Source: UMGS1370 sp046957575 (GTDB taxonomy: Bacteria > Bacillota > Clostridia > Lachnospirales > Lachnospiraceae). From it: a stretch of DNA of 50,457 nt. Every line of letters begins with the position of its first letter. Positions within the stretch are counted from its first letter, which is position 1. Where the stretch lies: the NCBI GenBank assembly GCA_046957575.1, contig JBKUOG010000024.1:1-50457 (forward strand), given 5' to 3'. A program made the translations under genes and the position numbers. Shown here piece by piece: positions 17,391-26,593 of the stretch. The notes beneath the pieces are model-generated. The model had not been told where the DNA came from and searched no databases. It saw only the letters and a program-made list of their open reading frames with translations.

Positions 17391-17663
17391 GTGAGTACAG
17401 TAAGAAAGGTACCTTTACGGCAGTGTATCGGCTGCGGATGCAGCAAAAACAAAAAAGAAATGATTCGGGTTTTAAAAACGCCAAAAGGGGAATTTACCAT
17501 AGACGCAACCGGCCGCAAAAACGGAAGAGGCGCATATCTGTGTCCCTCTATGGAATGCCTGGAAAGGGCGGTAAAAGGGAAAGGCTTAGAACGTTCCTTT
17601 AAGATGGCAATTCCAAAAGAAGTATATGAAACCCTGAAAAAGGAGATGGAAGAGCTTGGATGA
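17391..17663 (+). CDS. rnpM: YlxR/RnpM family RNA-binding protein
   Basis: 90 residues with the family pattern PLRQCIGCG...K.EMIRV and GRKNGRGAYLCPSMECLERA. In B. subtilis the YlxR homologue has been reported to bind and modulate RNase P RNA, hence the name RnpM. The GTG start at 17391 follows AAGGAGTGG. It overlaps ylxQ by eight bases, indicating coupled translation within the nusA-infB operon. Confidence 0.9.
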   Translation: MSTVRKVPLRQCIGCGCSKNKKEMIRVLKTPKGEFTIDATGRKNGRGAYLCPSMECLERAVKGKGLERSFKMAIPKEVYETLKKEMEELG

Positions 17664-17991
17664 CAGACAAAAAGTGCTGAACCTGATTGGTCTTGCGACC
17701 AAAGCCGGCAAGACAGCCAGCGGTGAGTTTTCCACAGAAAAGGCAGTAAAAACCGGAAAAGCCAGCCTGGTGATTGTATCGGAAGAAGCGTCGGATAATA
17801 CCAAAAAAATGTTTTCAAATATGTGTACTTACTATAAAGTGCCTCTTTATATGCTTGGAAAAAAGGATGAGCTGGGTCACGCCATGGGCAAGGAGATGCG
17901 TGCATCTTTAGCCGTATTGGATGAGGGATTTGCAAAGGCTGTCGAGAAACAGATGAAACTGATAGGAGGTAGTGAGCATGAGAGTAAATGA
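17656..17991 (+). CDS. ylxQ: L7Ae-family ribosomal-like protein YlxQ
   Basis: A 111-residue L7Ae/L30e fold protein, predicted to bind kink-turn RNA (B. subtilis YlxQ/RplGA family). The family pattern is LNLIGLATKAGKTASGEFSTEKAVK followed by LVIVSEEASDNTKKMF. The only start in frame at the N-terminus is TTG at 17656, with AGGAG ten bases upstream; the first residues would be MDDRQKVL. It overlaps rnpM at its start and infB at its end. Confidence 0.85.
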   Translation: MDDRQKVLNLIGLATKAGKTASGEFSTEKAVKTGKASLVIVSEEASDNTKKMFSNMCTYYKVPLYMLGKKDELGHAMGKEMRASLAVLDEGFAKAVEKQMKLIGGSEHESK

Positions 17992-20773
17992 ATTAGCAAA
18001 GGAAATAGGAAAAACTCCCAGAGAAGTAATGGATCTTCTGGAGAAAAATCATATTAAAAAAAGTGCCCTGTCCGGGCTTACCGGTGAGGAAGAAAGACTG
18101 GTGAGAAGCCTTACAGAGCCAAAAAAAGAAGAGGCTCCGGCAGAGGGGACTCCTCATAAAAAGAAACTGGTGGCAGTATACCGCCCGCAGAATTCTCAGC
18201 AGTTAAAGAGCCGTCCGGCCAGCCAGAAAACAGGCACCCAGCGCCCAGCTGGAAAGCTAGCAGAAGGAGCAAAGCCAGCCGAAGCGGCAAAGACCCAGGA
18301 AGCGGTAAAAACTCTGGAAACCATTGCAGTAAAACCGTCAGTGCCGGTTAAAGAGTCTGCTCCTGCTGCATCTGCGGCGCCATCCGCCCCGGCAGAGGCA
18401 GCGCCTGTAAAGGCCGAGGGACAGCAGCGGCCTGCAAATTCTGGAGAACGTTCCTTCCAGAATCGTGATGGTCAGGGGGCCCGCCAGGGAAGAAGCGGAA
18501 ACCGGGATGGTCAGGGAAGCCGTCAGGGCGGTTTCGGAAATCGTGATGGTCAGGATTCTCGTCAGGGAGGCTATGGAAATCGAGACGGCCAGGGAAGCCG
18601 TCAGGGCGGTTTCGGAAATCGAGACGGCCAGGGTTCTCGTCAGGGAGGCTATGGAAATCGAGATGGTCAGGGTTCTCGTCAGGGAGGCTATGGAAACCGA
18701 GATGGTCAGGGAAGTCGCCAGGGCGGATTTAACAAAGATGGCCAGAGAGATAACCGTCAGGGCGGTTTTGGAAATCGAGATGGTCAGGGTTCTCGTCAGG
18801 GAGGAGCCGGCAGAAGTCAGTCCGGCAAATCTTCCTTTGATGCTCCGGTACAGACCAAGCCGTCCAGCGGCCGTCAGAACAAAAATGCCCACAAAAATGA
18901 CCGGTTCGATAAGAGAGACCGGGTAGAGGATGGAAAGGCAAAATCCGGCTTAAAGGGCGGAAAGCCGCAAAAGGGCGCGTTTATTATGCCGGTTAAGAAG
19001 GAAGAGGCAAAGGTAGAGACAGTAAAAGTTATCACCCTTCCAGACACCATTACTATTCGCGAACTGGCAGAGAAGATGAAACTGCAGCCGTCTGCTATTG
19101 TAAAGAAATTATTCCTTCGGGGCAAGATGGTGACTGTAAACCAGGAAGTAGATTACGAGCAGGCAGAAGAGATCGCAATGGAATTTGACGTTCTCTGCGA
19201 GAAAGAAGAAAAGGTGGATGTGATCGCAGAACTTCTGAAAGAGGAAGACGATGCAGAAGAGACTTTAGTAACCAGACCTCCGGTTGTCTGCGTTATGGGT
19301 CACGTTGACCATGGTAAAACTTCCCTTTTGGACGCTATCCGTAAGACGAATGTAACGTCCAGAGAGGCAGGCGGCATTACCCAGCACATCGGCGCTTATG
19401 TAGTGGAAATTAATGGACAGAAGATTACATTCTTAGATACTCCCGGACATGAGGCGTTTACCGCTATGCGTATGAGAGGCGCTCAGTCTACGGATATTGC
19501 AGTATTGGTAGTTGCAGCAGACGACGGCGTAATGCCTCAGACCGTAGAAGCAATCAACCATGCCAAGGCAGCAGGTGTTGAGATCATTGTGGCAATCAAC
19601 AAGGTTGATAAGCCAAGCGCCAATATTGAGCGGGTAAAGCAGGAACTTTCTGAATACGAATTGATTCCAGAAGACTGGGGCGGCAGTACCGTATGCGTAC
19701 CAGTTTCCGCACATACCCAGGCGGGTATCAAAGAATTATTGGAAATGATCCTTCTTACCGCAGAAGTAAAAGAATTAAAGGCAAACCCCAACCGCAATGC
19801 AAGAGGTATTATTATTGAGGCGGAACTGGATAAAGGCAAAGGACCGGTTGCTACCGTTCTGGTACAGAAGGGGACTCTGCATGTAGGCGATATTGTAGCC
19901 TGCGGCGCATGTTATGGTAAAGTCCGCGCCATGATGGACGATAAGGGACGCAGGGTAAAGGAAGCAGGTCCGTCTACTCCGGTGGAGATTTTGGGCTTAA
20001 ATGACGTTCCAAATGCAGGCGAGATTTTAGTCAACACAGCCAATGAAAAAGAAGCAAGAAGCTTTGCAGAAACCTTTATTTCTGAAGGCAAGAATAAGCT
20101 GATTGAAGATACCAAGGCAAAATTATCTCTGGATGATCTGTTCAGCCAGATTCAGGCAGGCAATATTAAGGAACTGCCGATTATCATCAAGGCAGACGTA
20201 CAGGGTTCTGTAGAAGCAGTAAAGCAGAGTCTGGTTAAACTGTCCAACGAAGAAGTAGCAGTGAAGGTAATTCATGGCGGCGTTGGCGCAATCAACGAGT
20301 CTGACGTATCTCTGGCTTCTGCATCCAATGCCATTATCATCGGCTTTAATGTAAGACCGGATGCAACGGCCAAGTCCATTGCAGACAGGGAAAAAGTGGA
20401 TGTCCGCCTATACCGGGTTATTTACCAGGCAATTGAAGATGTAGAAGCAGCTATGAAGGGCATGCTGGATCCGATTTTTGAGGAAAAAGTAATCGGCCAT
20501 GCAGTTGTCCGTCAGACCTTCAAGGCTTCCGGCGTAGGAACCATTGCAGGATCCTACGTATTAGACGGAAAGTTTACCAGAGGGTGCAAGGTGCGCATCA
20601 GCAGAGGAGGAGAACAGCTCTTTGACGGTGATCTGGTTTCCTTAAAGCGTTTCAAGGATGACGTAAAAGAAGTTGCCACCGGCTATGAGTGCGGCCTGGT
20701 ATTTGATAAGTTCAACGATCTTCAGGAAGACGATATGATCGAAGCTTACACCATGGTGGAAGTGCCCAGATAG
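17978..20773 (+). CDS. infB: Translation initiation factor IF-2
   Basis: GTPase that brings initiator fMet-tRNA to the 30S subunit and promotes subunit joining. It has 931 residues. The N-terminal IF2N domain (MRVNELAKEIGKTPREV) is followed by a long disordered region with nine tandem 13-residue repeats (residues about 162-278), a second IF2N-like helix bundle (about 350-400), then the GTPase with G1 GHVDHGKT (441-448), DTPGHE and NKVD, and the C-terminal beta-barrel domains. I chose the ATG at 17978, seven bases after AGGAGGT; an in-frame GTG at 17972 is less well placed. It overlaps ylxQ. Confidence 0.96.
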   Translation: MRVNELAKEIGKTPREVMDLLEKNHIKKSALSGLTGEEERLVRSLTEPKKEEAPAEGTPHKKKLVAVYRPQNSQQLKSRPASQKTGTQRPAGKLAEGAKPAEAAKTQEAVKTLETIAVKPSVPVKESAPAASAAPSAPAEAAPVKAEGQQRPANSGERSFQNRDGQGARQGRSGNRDGQGSRQGGFGNRDGQDSRQGGYGNRDGQGSRQGGFGNRDGQGSRQGGYGNRDGQGSRQGGYGNRDGQGSRQGGFNKDGQRDNRQGGFGNRDGQGSRQGGAGRSQSGKSSFDAPVQTKPSSGRQNKNAHKNDRFDKRDRVEDGKAKSGLKGGKPQKGAFIMPVKKEEAKVETVKVITLPDTITIRELAEKMKLQPSAIVKKLFLRGKMVTVNQEVDYEQAEEIAMEFDVLCEKEEKVDVIAELLKEEDDAEETLVTRPPVVCVMGHVDHGKTSLLDAIRKTNVTSREAGGITQHIGAYVVEINGQKITFLDTPGHEAFTAMRMRGAQSTDIAVLVVAADDGVMPQTVEAINHAKAAGVEIIVAINKVDKPSANIERVKQELSEYELIPEDWGGSTVCVPVSAHTQAGIKELLEMILLTAEVKELKANPNRNARGIIIEAELDKGKGPVATVLVQKGTLHVGDIVACGACYGKVRAMMDDKGRRVKEAGPSTPVEILGLNDVPNAGEILVNTANEKEARSFAETFISEGKNKLIEDTKAKLSLDDLFSQIQAGNIKELPIIIKADVQGSVEAVKQSLVKLSNEEVAVKVIHGGVGAINESDVSLASASNAIIIGFNVRPDATAKSIADREKVDVRLYRVIYQAIEDVEAAMKGMLDPIFEEKVIGHAVVRQTFKASGVGTIAGSYVLDGKFTRGCKVRISRGGEQLFDGDLVSLKRFKDDVKEVATGYECGLVFDKFNDLQEDDMIEAYTMVEVPR
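18461..18811 (+). repeat. Nine tandem 39-bp repeats inside infB
   Basis: Nine units encode 13 residues each, with consensus NRDGQGSRQGGYG (variants F/Y/A at position 12). Units 2-7 are nearly identical at DNA level; units 1 and 8 are diverged. The product is a Gly/Arg/Gln-rich disordered segment resembling RGG-type RNA-binding tails. Copy number probably varies between strains. Confidence 0.92.
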
Positions 20774-20839
20774 GTTCCGGCTTCATGCGGGGCGGGACCT
20801 AAAGCAAACCGTTTCAGCAAATAGAAAGCGAGGAGCAGT

Positions 20840-21223
20840 ATGCGTAAAAACAGCATTAAAAATACAAGAATCAACATGGAAGTACAGCGCGAATTAAGCG
20901 AAATTATCCGCGGGGAAGTAAAAGACCCGCGGATCCATCCTATGACCACTGTAGTTTCCGTAGAAGTAACTCCGGATTTAAAATACTGCAAGGCGTATAT
21001 CAGCGTTCTTGGAGATGAAGAAGCCGGAAAAGCAACCATTCAGGGATTGAAAAGCGCAGAAGGCTATGTCCGCAGGGAGCTGGCCCGCAGAGTCAACCTG
21101 CGCAATACTCCGGAGATTAAATTTATTTTGGATCAGTCCATTGAATACGGAGTTGCCATGTCTCACTTGATTGATGAAGTGACAAAGGATTTAGACCATT
21201 CAGAGGACGACAAAGACATATAA
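20840..21223 (+). CDS. rbfA: 30S ribosome-binding factor RbfA
   Basis: Binds immature 30S subunits and helps 16S rRNA 5'-end processing, notably in the cold. The 127-residue KH-fold protein has the family features RINMEVQRELSEIIRGEVKDPRI, VSVEVTPDLKYCKAYISVLG and TPEIKFILDQSIEYG. The start follows GCGAGGAGCAG. It continues the infB operon. Confidence 0.95.
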   Translation: MRKNSIKNTRINMEVQRELSEIIRGEVKDPRIHPMTTVVSVEVTPDLKYCKAYISVLGDEEAGKATIQGLKSAEGYVRRELARRVNLRNTPEIKFILDQSIEYGVAMSHLIDEVTKDLDHSEDDKDI

Positions 21224-21276
21224 AGAGTGGGCTGACAGCCCCTTAAAAAGAGACGTTCTGGAAAGGAGTGAGAACC

Positions 21277-22245
21277 ATGAGTGCATTAAAACAGGCCCTG
21301 GAGGGTGTAAAAACAGTTGTGATTCTGGGACATGTCCATCCGGACGGAGATTGTTTCGGCGCCTGCATGGGACTTTACAACTATCTGGATACAGTGTATC
21401 CCCAGACAGACGTGGACTTGTATCTGGAAGAAAAAATAGAAAAATTTTCCTACATGAAGCATTTTGACAGGATTCAGACAGATAAGACAGACAAAGTTTA
21501 CGATCTGTGCATTTGTCTGGATGCCAGCGATAAGGAACGATTAGGAGAGTTTGCAGGGTATCTGGAAAGCAGCAGAAACAGTCTGTGTCTGGATCACCAT
21601 GTTACCAACACAGGATATGCTAAAAACAATGTGATTGATTCCACTGCCAGCGCAACCTGCGAAGTGCTTTACGGGCAGCTGGAAGATGACAGAATTACCA
21701 AAGAGACCGCAGAATGTCTGTATACAGGGATTGTTCATGATACCGGCGTATTTAAGCACAGCAATACCACCAGCAGGACCATGGCCATTGCCGGAAAACT
21801 AATGGATAAGGGGATTGATTTTGGCTCTATTATTGACGGAACCTTTTACAGAAAGACCTATGTCCAGAACCAGATTTTAGGCCGCGCCCTGATGGAGAGC
21901 ATCCGCTTTCTGGACGGCAGATGCATTTTCAGCGCGATACGGGCAAAAGACATGGAATTTTATGGGGTGACCAGCAAGGATCTGGACGGCATTGTGGATC
22001 AGCTGCGGATTACAGAAGGAGTGGAGTGCGCCATCTTTATGTATGAGACCAGTATCCATGAATTTAAAATCAGCATGCGTTCCAATAGTTGCCTGGATGT
22101 AAGCAAGATTGCCCAGTATTTCGGCGGAGGCGGCCATGTAAAGGCAGCTGGATGCACCATGTCCGGCAATCTTTATGATGTGGTAAACAATTTATCCCTG
22201 CACATAGAAAAACAGTTGGAGAGCGTTCCATGTATCAAGGAGTAA
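21277..22245 (+). CDS. nrnA: DHH-family phosphoesterase, NrnA-like oligoribonuclease/pAp phosphatase
   Basis: Degrades short oligoribonucleotides (nanoRNA) and dephosphorylates 3'-phosphoadenosine 5'-phosphate. The 322-residue protein shows the DHH motifs HVHPDGDCFGA, CLDASD, LDHHVTNTGY and GIVHDTGVFKHSNTT, and the C-terminal DHHA1 signature GGGGHVKAAG. The ATG at 21277 lies eight bases after AAAGGAG; an upstream in-frame GTG (21268) overlaps that site. It overlaps truB by 16 bases, as is common in Firmicutes. Confidence 0.92.
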   Translation: MSALKQALEGVKTVVILGHVHPDGDCFGACMGLYNYLDTVYPQTDVDLYLEEKIEKFSYMKHFDRIQTDKTDKVYDLCICLDASDKERLGEFAGYLESSRNSLCLDHHVTNTGYAKNNVIDSTASATCEVLYGQLEDDRITKETAECLYTGIVHDTGVFKHSNTTSRTMAIAGKLMDKGIDFGSIIDGTFYRKTYVQNQILGRALMESIRFLDGRCIFSAIRAKDMEFYGVTSKDLDGIVDQLRITEGVECAIFMYETSIHEFKISMRSNSCLDVSKIAQYFGGGGHVKAAGCTMSGNLYDVVNNLSLHIEKQLESVPCIKE

Positions 22246-23144
22246 TCAATGTATACAAAGAGGCGGGCTATACCTCTCATGATGTGGTGGCCCGTCTCAG
22301 AGGGATTTTAAAACAGAAAAAAATCGGGCATACAGGCACCCTGGATCCGGCAGCAAAAGGGGTGCTGCCTGTATGTCTGGGACAGGCTACCCGTTTGTGC
22401 GACATGCTGGCGGATAAGCCAAAGACCTATGAGACAGTGATGCTGTTAGGCACCATTACCGACACCCAGGACACGACAGGAACGGTTTTAAAAACCTGCC
22501 CGGTAACGGTTTCTGAAGAGGAAGTCAGAGCAGCGGCGGAAAGCTTTATGGGAGACTACAGCCAGATCCCACCGATGTATTCCGCCCTTAAGGTAAACGG
22601 CAAAAAGCTGTATGAACTGGCCAGAGAAGGAAAAGAAGTGGATCGGAAAGCAAGGCCGGTGACTATTCTGGAACTTGTCATTACCCGAATCGAACTTCCG
22701 AGAGTATGGATGAGGGTAAGCTGCTCCAAGGGAACTTATATCCGCACACTTTGTTCTGACATCGGAGAAAAGCTGGGCTGCGGAGGAACCATGGAGTCCT
22801 TAGTCCGGACCAGAGTAGAACGGTTTTTCTTAGAAGAAGCCATGACACTGGATGAGATCGAAAGGGCCAGAGATGAAGACACACTGGCAGACAGAATTGT
22901 TTCCATCGAGGACATGTTTTCCCGTTATGAAAAAGCGCAGACCATAAAAGAAGCAGACAGCCTGGTAAGAAACGGGAATCCTTTAAAACTCTCAGAACTT
23001 AGCTGGCAGGAAGGCGGACAAACGACAGAAAAAGCAATTATCCGCGTCTGCGACAGCAGCGGCCGCTTTATGGGCATCTACCGCTTTGAGCAGGAACGGC
23101 AGTTTTATAAGCCATGGAAGATGTTTTTAAATGCAGAGATGTAA
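22230..23144 (+). CDS. truB: tRNA pseudouridine(55) synthase
   Basis: Makes pseudouridine at position 55 in the T-loop of tRNA. In 304 residues the catalytic Asp lies in GHTGTLDPAAKGVLP (near residue 40), with VINVYKEAGYTSHDVV at the N-terminus and the RCSKGTYIRTLC-type motif seen here as VSCSKGTYIRTLCSDIG. It starts inside the end of nrnA with GGAG upstream, and is translationally coupled. Confidence 0.95.
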   Translation: MYQGVINVYKEAGYTSHDVVARLRGILKQKKIGHTGTLDPAAKGVLPVCLGQATRLCDMLADKPKTYETVMLLGTITDTQDTTGTVLKTCPVTVSEEEVRAAAESFMGDYSQIPPMYSALKVNGKKLYELAREGKEVDRKARPVTILELVITRIELPRVWMRVSCSKGTYIRTLCSDIGEKLGCGGTMESLVRTRVERFFLEEAMTLDEIERARDEDTLADRIVSIEDMFSRYEKAQTIKEADSLVRNGNPLKLSELSWQEGGQTTEKAIIRVCDSSGRFMGIYRFEQERQFYKPWKMFLNAEM

Positions 23145-23208
23145 AAATTTATCAGCTTTTGCAGTTTTTTACATATGGATGACAGACAGGAAGGATTAGG
23201 AAAACCCC

Positions 23209-24147
23209 ATGGAGTACATCACAGGAAGAAAAGATTTTCAGATAGAAGAGCCTACCGTGGTAAGCATTGGAAAATTTGACGGACGGCACAGAGGGCACCA
23301 GAAACTGATGGCTGCCATGCACCGCCTTGCTGCAGAAAAAGGCTGCCGGACAGCGGTTTTTACTTTTGCAACAGCGCCTGCTGCCATAGTGGGAGAAACG
23401 CCGTTAAAAGTAATTACCACTAACGAAGAGCGGCGGGTCAATCTGGAAAAAAGCGGGATCCGTTATTTAGTGGAATACCCCTTTGACAGCCAGTCTTCCC
23501 ATATGGATCCGGAAGAATTTGTAAAAGGGATTCTGGTGGAACAGATGAATGCAAAAGCAATTGTAGCAGGGACAGATTGCAGATTTGGATATAAGCGGGC
23601 CGGAAATGCCGAACTTTTAAAAAAACTGGCGTTCAAATACGGTTATCAGGCGGAGATTATTGAAAAAGAACAGGACTGCTGCCGAGATATCAGCAGCACC
23701 TATGTAAAGGAAATGCTGGAAAAAGGGGAGATCGAAAAAGCTAATCGGCTTTTGGGAGAACCTTACTCCATCCATGGGATTGTGGTTCATGGCAATGGAA
23801 TCGGGGGCAGCCGTCTGGGATTTCCCACAGCCAATCTCTGCCCTCCGCCAGAAAAGTATCTGCCTGCATTTGGTGTCTATATTTCCAGCGTCACAGTGGG
23901 AGATAAAACATACAAAGGCGTGACCAATATCGGGAGAAAGCCCACCGTTACCGGAGAAAATCCGGTGGGGGCGGAGACATTTCTTCTGGATTATGAAGGG
24001 AATCTTTACGGACAGTACATGGAAGTGCGGCTGTTTCGCCAGATCCGGCCGGAAAGAAAGTTTGCAAGTCTGGAGGAATTAAAAACTCAGATAGCCAAAG
24101 ATAAGGAAACAGCAGGGACTTACTGGAAAGACAGGCAGATGGTTTGA
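23209..24147 (+). CDS. ribF: Bifunctional riboflavin kinase/FAD synthetase
   Basis: Converts riboflavin to FMN and FMN to FAD. In 312 residues the N-terminal nucleotidyltransferase domain has SIGKFDGRHRGHQKLM (the HxGH-type site seen as GRHRGH) and the C-terminal riboflavin kinase domain has RLGFPTANLCPPPEKYLPAFGVY. It stands at the end of the rimP-infB-truB cluster, the usual place in Firmicutes, 64 bases after truB. The start follows AAGGATTAGG. Confidence 0.94.
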   Translation: MEYITGRKDFQIEEPTVVSIGKFDGRHRGHQKLMAAMHRLAAEKGCRTAVFTFATAPAAIVGETPLKVITTNEERRVNLEKSGIRYLVEYPFDSQSSHMDPEEFVKGILVEQMNAKAIVAGTDCRFGYKRAGNAELLKKLAFKYGYQAEIIEKEQDCCRDISSTYVKEMLEKGEIEKANRLLGEPYSIHGIVVHGNGIGGSRLGFPTANLCPPPEKYLPAFGVYISSVTVGDKTYKGVTNIGRKPTVTGENPVGAETFLLDYEGNLYGQYMEVRLFRQIRPERKFASLEELKTQIAKDKETAGTYWKDRQMV

Positions 24148-24248
24148 TAGGATAAGGTTCGAGGTGTTCTATGTATAAATTGCTGAAGAAAATTTGGTTT
24201 TCCATTTCTTTACAACGATTGTAGAAAAGGGAAAACAGTTTGAATAAA

Positions 24249-24285
24249 ATGGAGCAAGGTCCCACAAAAGGGCTTTGCTCCATTA
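24249..24285. terminator. Probable terminator between ribF and the small minus-strand gene
   Basis: ATGGAGCAAGGTCCC and GGGCTTTGCTCCAT form an imperfect hairpin between convergent genes, flanked by A/T-rich sequence. The T-tract is weak. Confidence 0.5.
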
Positions 24286-24289
24286 ATAA

Positions 24290-24481
24290 TTATCGGACCT
24301 TGCCAAAAAGGCCGCTGCCGTCTGCTAAAAATGGGTATAATTCTTCATAGGCCATAAGCTGGTCCTCATTTTCAGGCAGAGCAGGGATTAATCCAGTGCA
24401 GTCCATGGCAGAACAGGCCTGTATTTTGCCGTTATCCTCATGTTCATGGTAAGAAATAGAATTTTGTTTGGAATGATTCAT
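24290..24481 (-). CDS. Small hypothetical protein (63 residues)
   Basis: A strong AAGGAGG lies seven bases before the ATG, and the frame fits the gap between ribF and ftsH, so this is likely a real gene. The protein is acidic, has no membrane segment, and contains a short Cys pattern CSAMDCTGL near the middle followed by an acidic/aromatic stretch (EEELYPFL-like: MAYEELYPFLADG). I do not recognise a family with a known role. Confidence 0.65.
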   Translation of the reverse strand: MNHSKQNSISYHEHEDNGKIQACSAMDCTGLIPALPENEDQLMAYEELYPFLADGSGLFGKVR

Positions 24482-24563
24482 GGCGTTGCCTCCTTTTTCA
24501 TTAGTATGACCAGATGAGCAGGAAATTTTCCTGAAGTTTTTATAAATTTTACGGTGGTTTTTC

Positions 24564-24592
24564 TTGATTTATGGAGAGACTAACATTATAAT
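24564..24592 (+). promoter_or_regulatory. Probable ftsH promoter
   Basis: TTGATT (24564-24569), 17-base spacer, TATAAT (24587-24592), 51 bases before the ATG. A short GCGCTTAAATGCGC inverted repeat (about 24605-24618) follows in the 5' leader. Confidence 0.65.
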
Positions 24593-24643
24593 GGGATAGA
24601 ATAAGCGCTTAAATGCGCTTTTTCAGAAGGAGAGTAAGTACGT

Positions 24644-26593
24644 ATGGAAAATAATAACAATCAGGATAATAACAACGGCAAGATGTCGCCAAATGGCCAG
24701 ACCATATTGGTGCTGGTGGTTGCGGCAGTCATTACGCTGATGGTCATTACGCTGATGCGGGATATGGTCACAAAAAATTCAACTCAGGAACTTTCTTATA
24801 CCCAGTATGTGGAAATGGTAGAAGACGGCAAAGTGGAAGCAGTCCTTATCGGTAACTCGGAGATTACCATTTATCCAAAGAAAGAAGCCACAGAATATTC
24901 TCAGCTGATCCGCTACTATACGGTAAAGGTGCCTACAGATTATAACAATGCAGAGCGGCTTTTAGAAAACGGAGTGGATATCAAGGAGCAGAAGACGGAT
25001 TCCAGTATTATCTTAGAATCCATTATCAGTTTTGTTATACCATTTATTATTATTGTAGTGTTTATGAACTTTATGATGCGCCGTATGGGCGGCGGAGGCA
25101 TCATGGGCGTTGGAAAGAGCAATGCCAAGGTTTATGTTCAGAAGGAAACCGGCATTACCTTTAAGGATGTAGCCGGTGAGGATGAAGCAAAGGAATCTCT
25201 GACCGAGATCGTGGATTTCCTGCACAATCCTGCAAAATATACCCAGATTGGTGCAAAGCTTCCCAAGGGTGCGCTGTTAGTTGGCCCTCCAGGAACTGGT
25301 AAAACCCTGCTTGCAAAAGCAGTGGCAGGAGAGGCCCAGGTGCCGTTTTATTCCCTGTCCGGATCGGATTTTGTAGAGATGTTTGTGGGTGTAGGTGCAT
25401 CCAGGGTAAGAGATCTGTTTAAGCAGGCGCAGCAGTCTGCTCCCTGTATTGTGTTTATTGATGAGATTGATGCTATCGGAAAAAGCCGCGATACCAAATT
25501 CGGCGGAGGCAATGACGAGAGAGAGCAGACCTTAAACCAGCTGCTTTCTGAGATGGACGGTTTTGATTCTTCCAAGGGACTTCTGGTGCTTGGGGCCACC
25601 AACCGCCCTGAGATTCTGGATCCGGCCCTTCTTCGTCCGGGACGTTTTGACAGAAGAATTGTGGTAGATAAGCCAGATTTAAAGGGACGCGTGAATATTT
25701 TAAAAGTCCATTCCAAAGATGTGCTTTTAGATGAAAGCGTGGATTTTGAAGAGATTGCTCTGGCAACTTCCGGAGCAGTGGGCGCAGATTTGGCCAATAT
25801 GATGAATGAGGCTGCCATTAACGCAGTTAAAAACGGAAGACAGGCAGTGTCTCAAAAAGATCTTTTTGAGGCAGTGGAAGTGGTTTTAGTTGGTAAGGAA
25901 AAGAAAGACCGGATTTTAAGCAAGGAAGAAAGAAGGATTGTTTCTTACCATGAGGTGGGCCATGCGCTGGTCAGCGCCCTTCAGAAAGATGCAGAGCCGG
26001 TTCAGAAGATTACCATTGTTCCCAGGACTATGGGAGCCTTGGGTTATGTGATGCAGGTTCCAGAAGAGGAAAAATTCCTCAATACCAAAAAGGAAATCAA
26101 TGCGATGCTGGTAGGTTTTCTGGCAGGCCGGGCTGCAGAAGAAATTGTATTTGATACGGTTACTACCGGTGCAGCCAATGATATTGAAAAGGCCACCAAG
26201 ATTGCAAGAGCCATGGTAACCCAGTACGGCATGTCGGATCGATTCGGCCTTATGGGATTGGCGACCCAGGAAGATATGTATTTAAGCGGCCGTACCGTAT
26301 TAAACTGCGGCGATGCCACTGCTGCGGAGATAGACCAGGAAGTGATGGCGATCTTAAAGCGTTCCTATGAAGAAGCAAAACGCCTTTTATTAGAAAATCG
26401 AAAAGCGCTGGATAAGATTGCAGAGTTCCTGATTGAAAAAGAAACCATTACCGGAAAAGAGTTTATGGAGATTTTCCGCAAGGTTCAGGCAGATGAAGAA
26501 CAGACAGAAGAAAAGCAGACAAAAGAAGAACAGACGGACGAGCAGATGCCTGTACAGCCTGAGTCAGACCAAAAGGAGAATGAGGAATGCTGA
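24644..26593 (+). CDS. ftsH: ATP-dependent zinc metalloprotease FtsH
   Basis: Membrane-anchored AAA protease for quality control and turnover of regulators. In 649 residues there are two membrane segments (about 18-38 and 125-145) around a small extracytoplasmic domain, Walker A GPPGTGKT from residue 214, Walker B CIVFIDEIDAIG, SRH motif ATNRPEILDPALLRPGRFD, and the zinc site H436-E-V-G-H440. The C-terminal tail is a Glu/Gln/Lys repeat (EEQTEEKQTKEEQT). It overlaps the nitroreductase gene by seven bases. Confidence 0.97.
   Translation: MENNNNQDNNNGKMSPNGQTILVLVVAAVITLMVITLMRDMVTKNSTQELSYTQYVEMVEDGKVEAVLIGNSEITIYPKKEATEYSQLIRYYTVKVPTDYNNAERLLENGVDIKEQKTDSSIILESIISFVIPFIIIVVFMNFMMRRMGGGGIMGVGKSNAKVYVQKETGITFKDVAGEDEAKESLTEIVDFLHNPAKYTQIGAKLPKGALLVGPPGTGKTLLAKAVAGEAQVPFYSLSGSDFVEMFVGVGASRVRDLFKQAQQSAPCIVFIDEIDAIGKSRDTKFGGGNDEREQTLNQLLSEMDGFDSSKGLLVLGATNRPEILDPALLRPGRFDRRIVVDKPDLKGRVNILKVHSKDVLLDESVDFEEIALATSGAVGADLANMMNEAAINAVKNGRQAVSQKDLFEAVEVVLVGKEKKDRILSKEERRIVSYHEVGHALVSALQKDAEPVQKITIVPRTMGALGYVMQVPEEEKFLNTKKEINAMLVGFLAGRAAEEIVFDTVTTGAANDIEKATKIARAMVTQYGMSDRFGLMGLATQEDMYLSGRTVLNCGDATAAEIDQEVMAILKRSYEEAKRLLLENRKALDKIAEFLIEKETITGKEFMEIFRKVQADEEQTEEKQTKEEQTDEQMPVQPESDQKENEEC

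Noticed and set aside
17222..17935. 237-residue minus-strand open frame across nusA-ylxQ
   Set aside because: It is antisense to three well-supported overlapping genes and has no recognisable domain.
18461..18811. Repeat array considered as a CRISPR
   Set aside because: Units are contiguous in-frame coding repeats without spacers.
18338..18926. Long open frames on both strands across the infB repeat region (plus 18465-18926, minus 18338-18892)
   Set aside because: They arise from the 39-bp periodicity, which keeps all frames open; they lack ribosome sites and lie wholly inside infB.
21231..21243. GGGCTGACAGCCC hairpin between rbfA and nrnA
   Set aside because: The stem is short, there is no T-tract and the genes belong to one operon; it is probably not a terminator.
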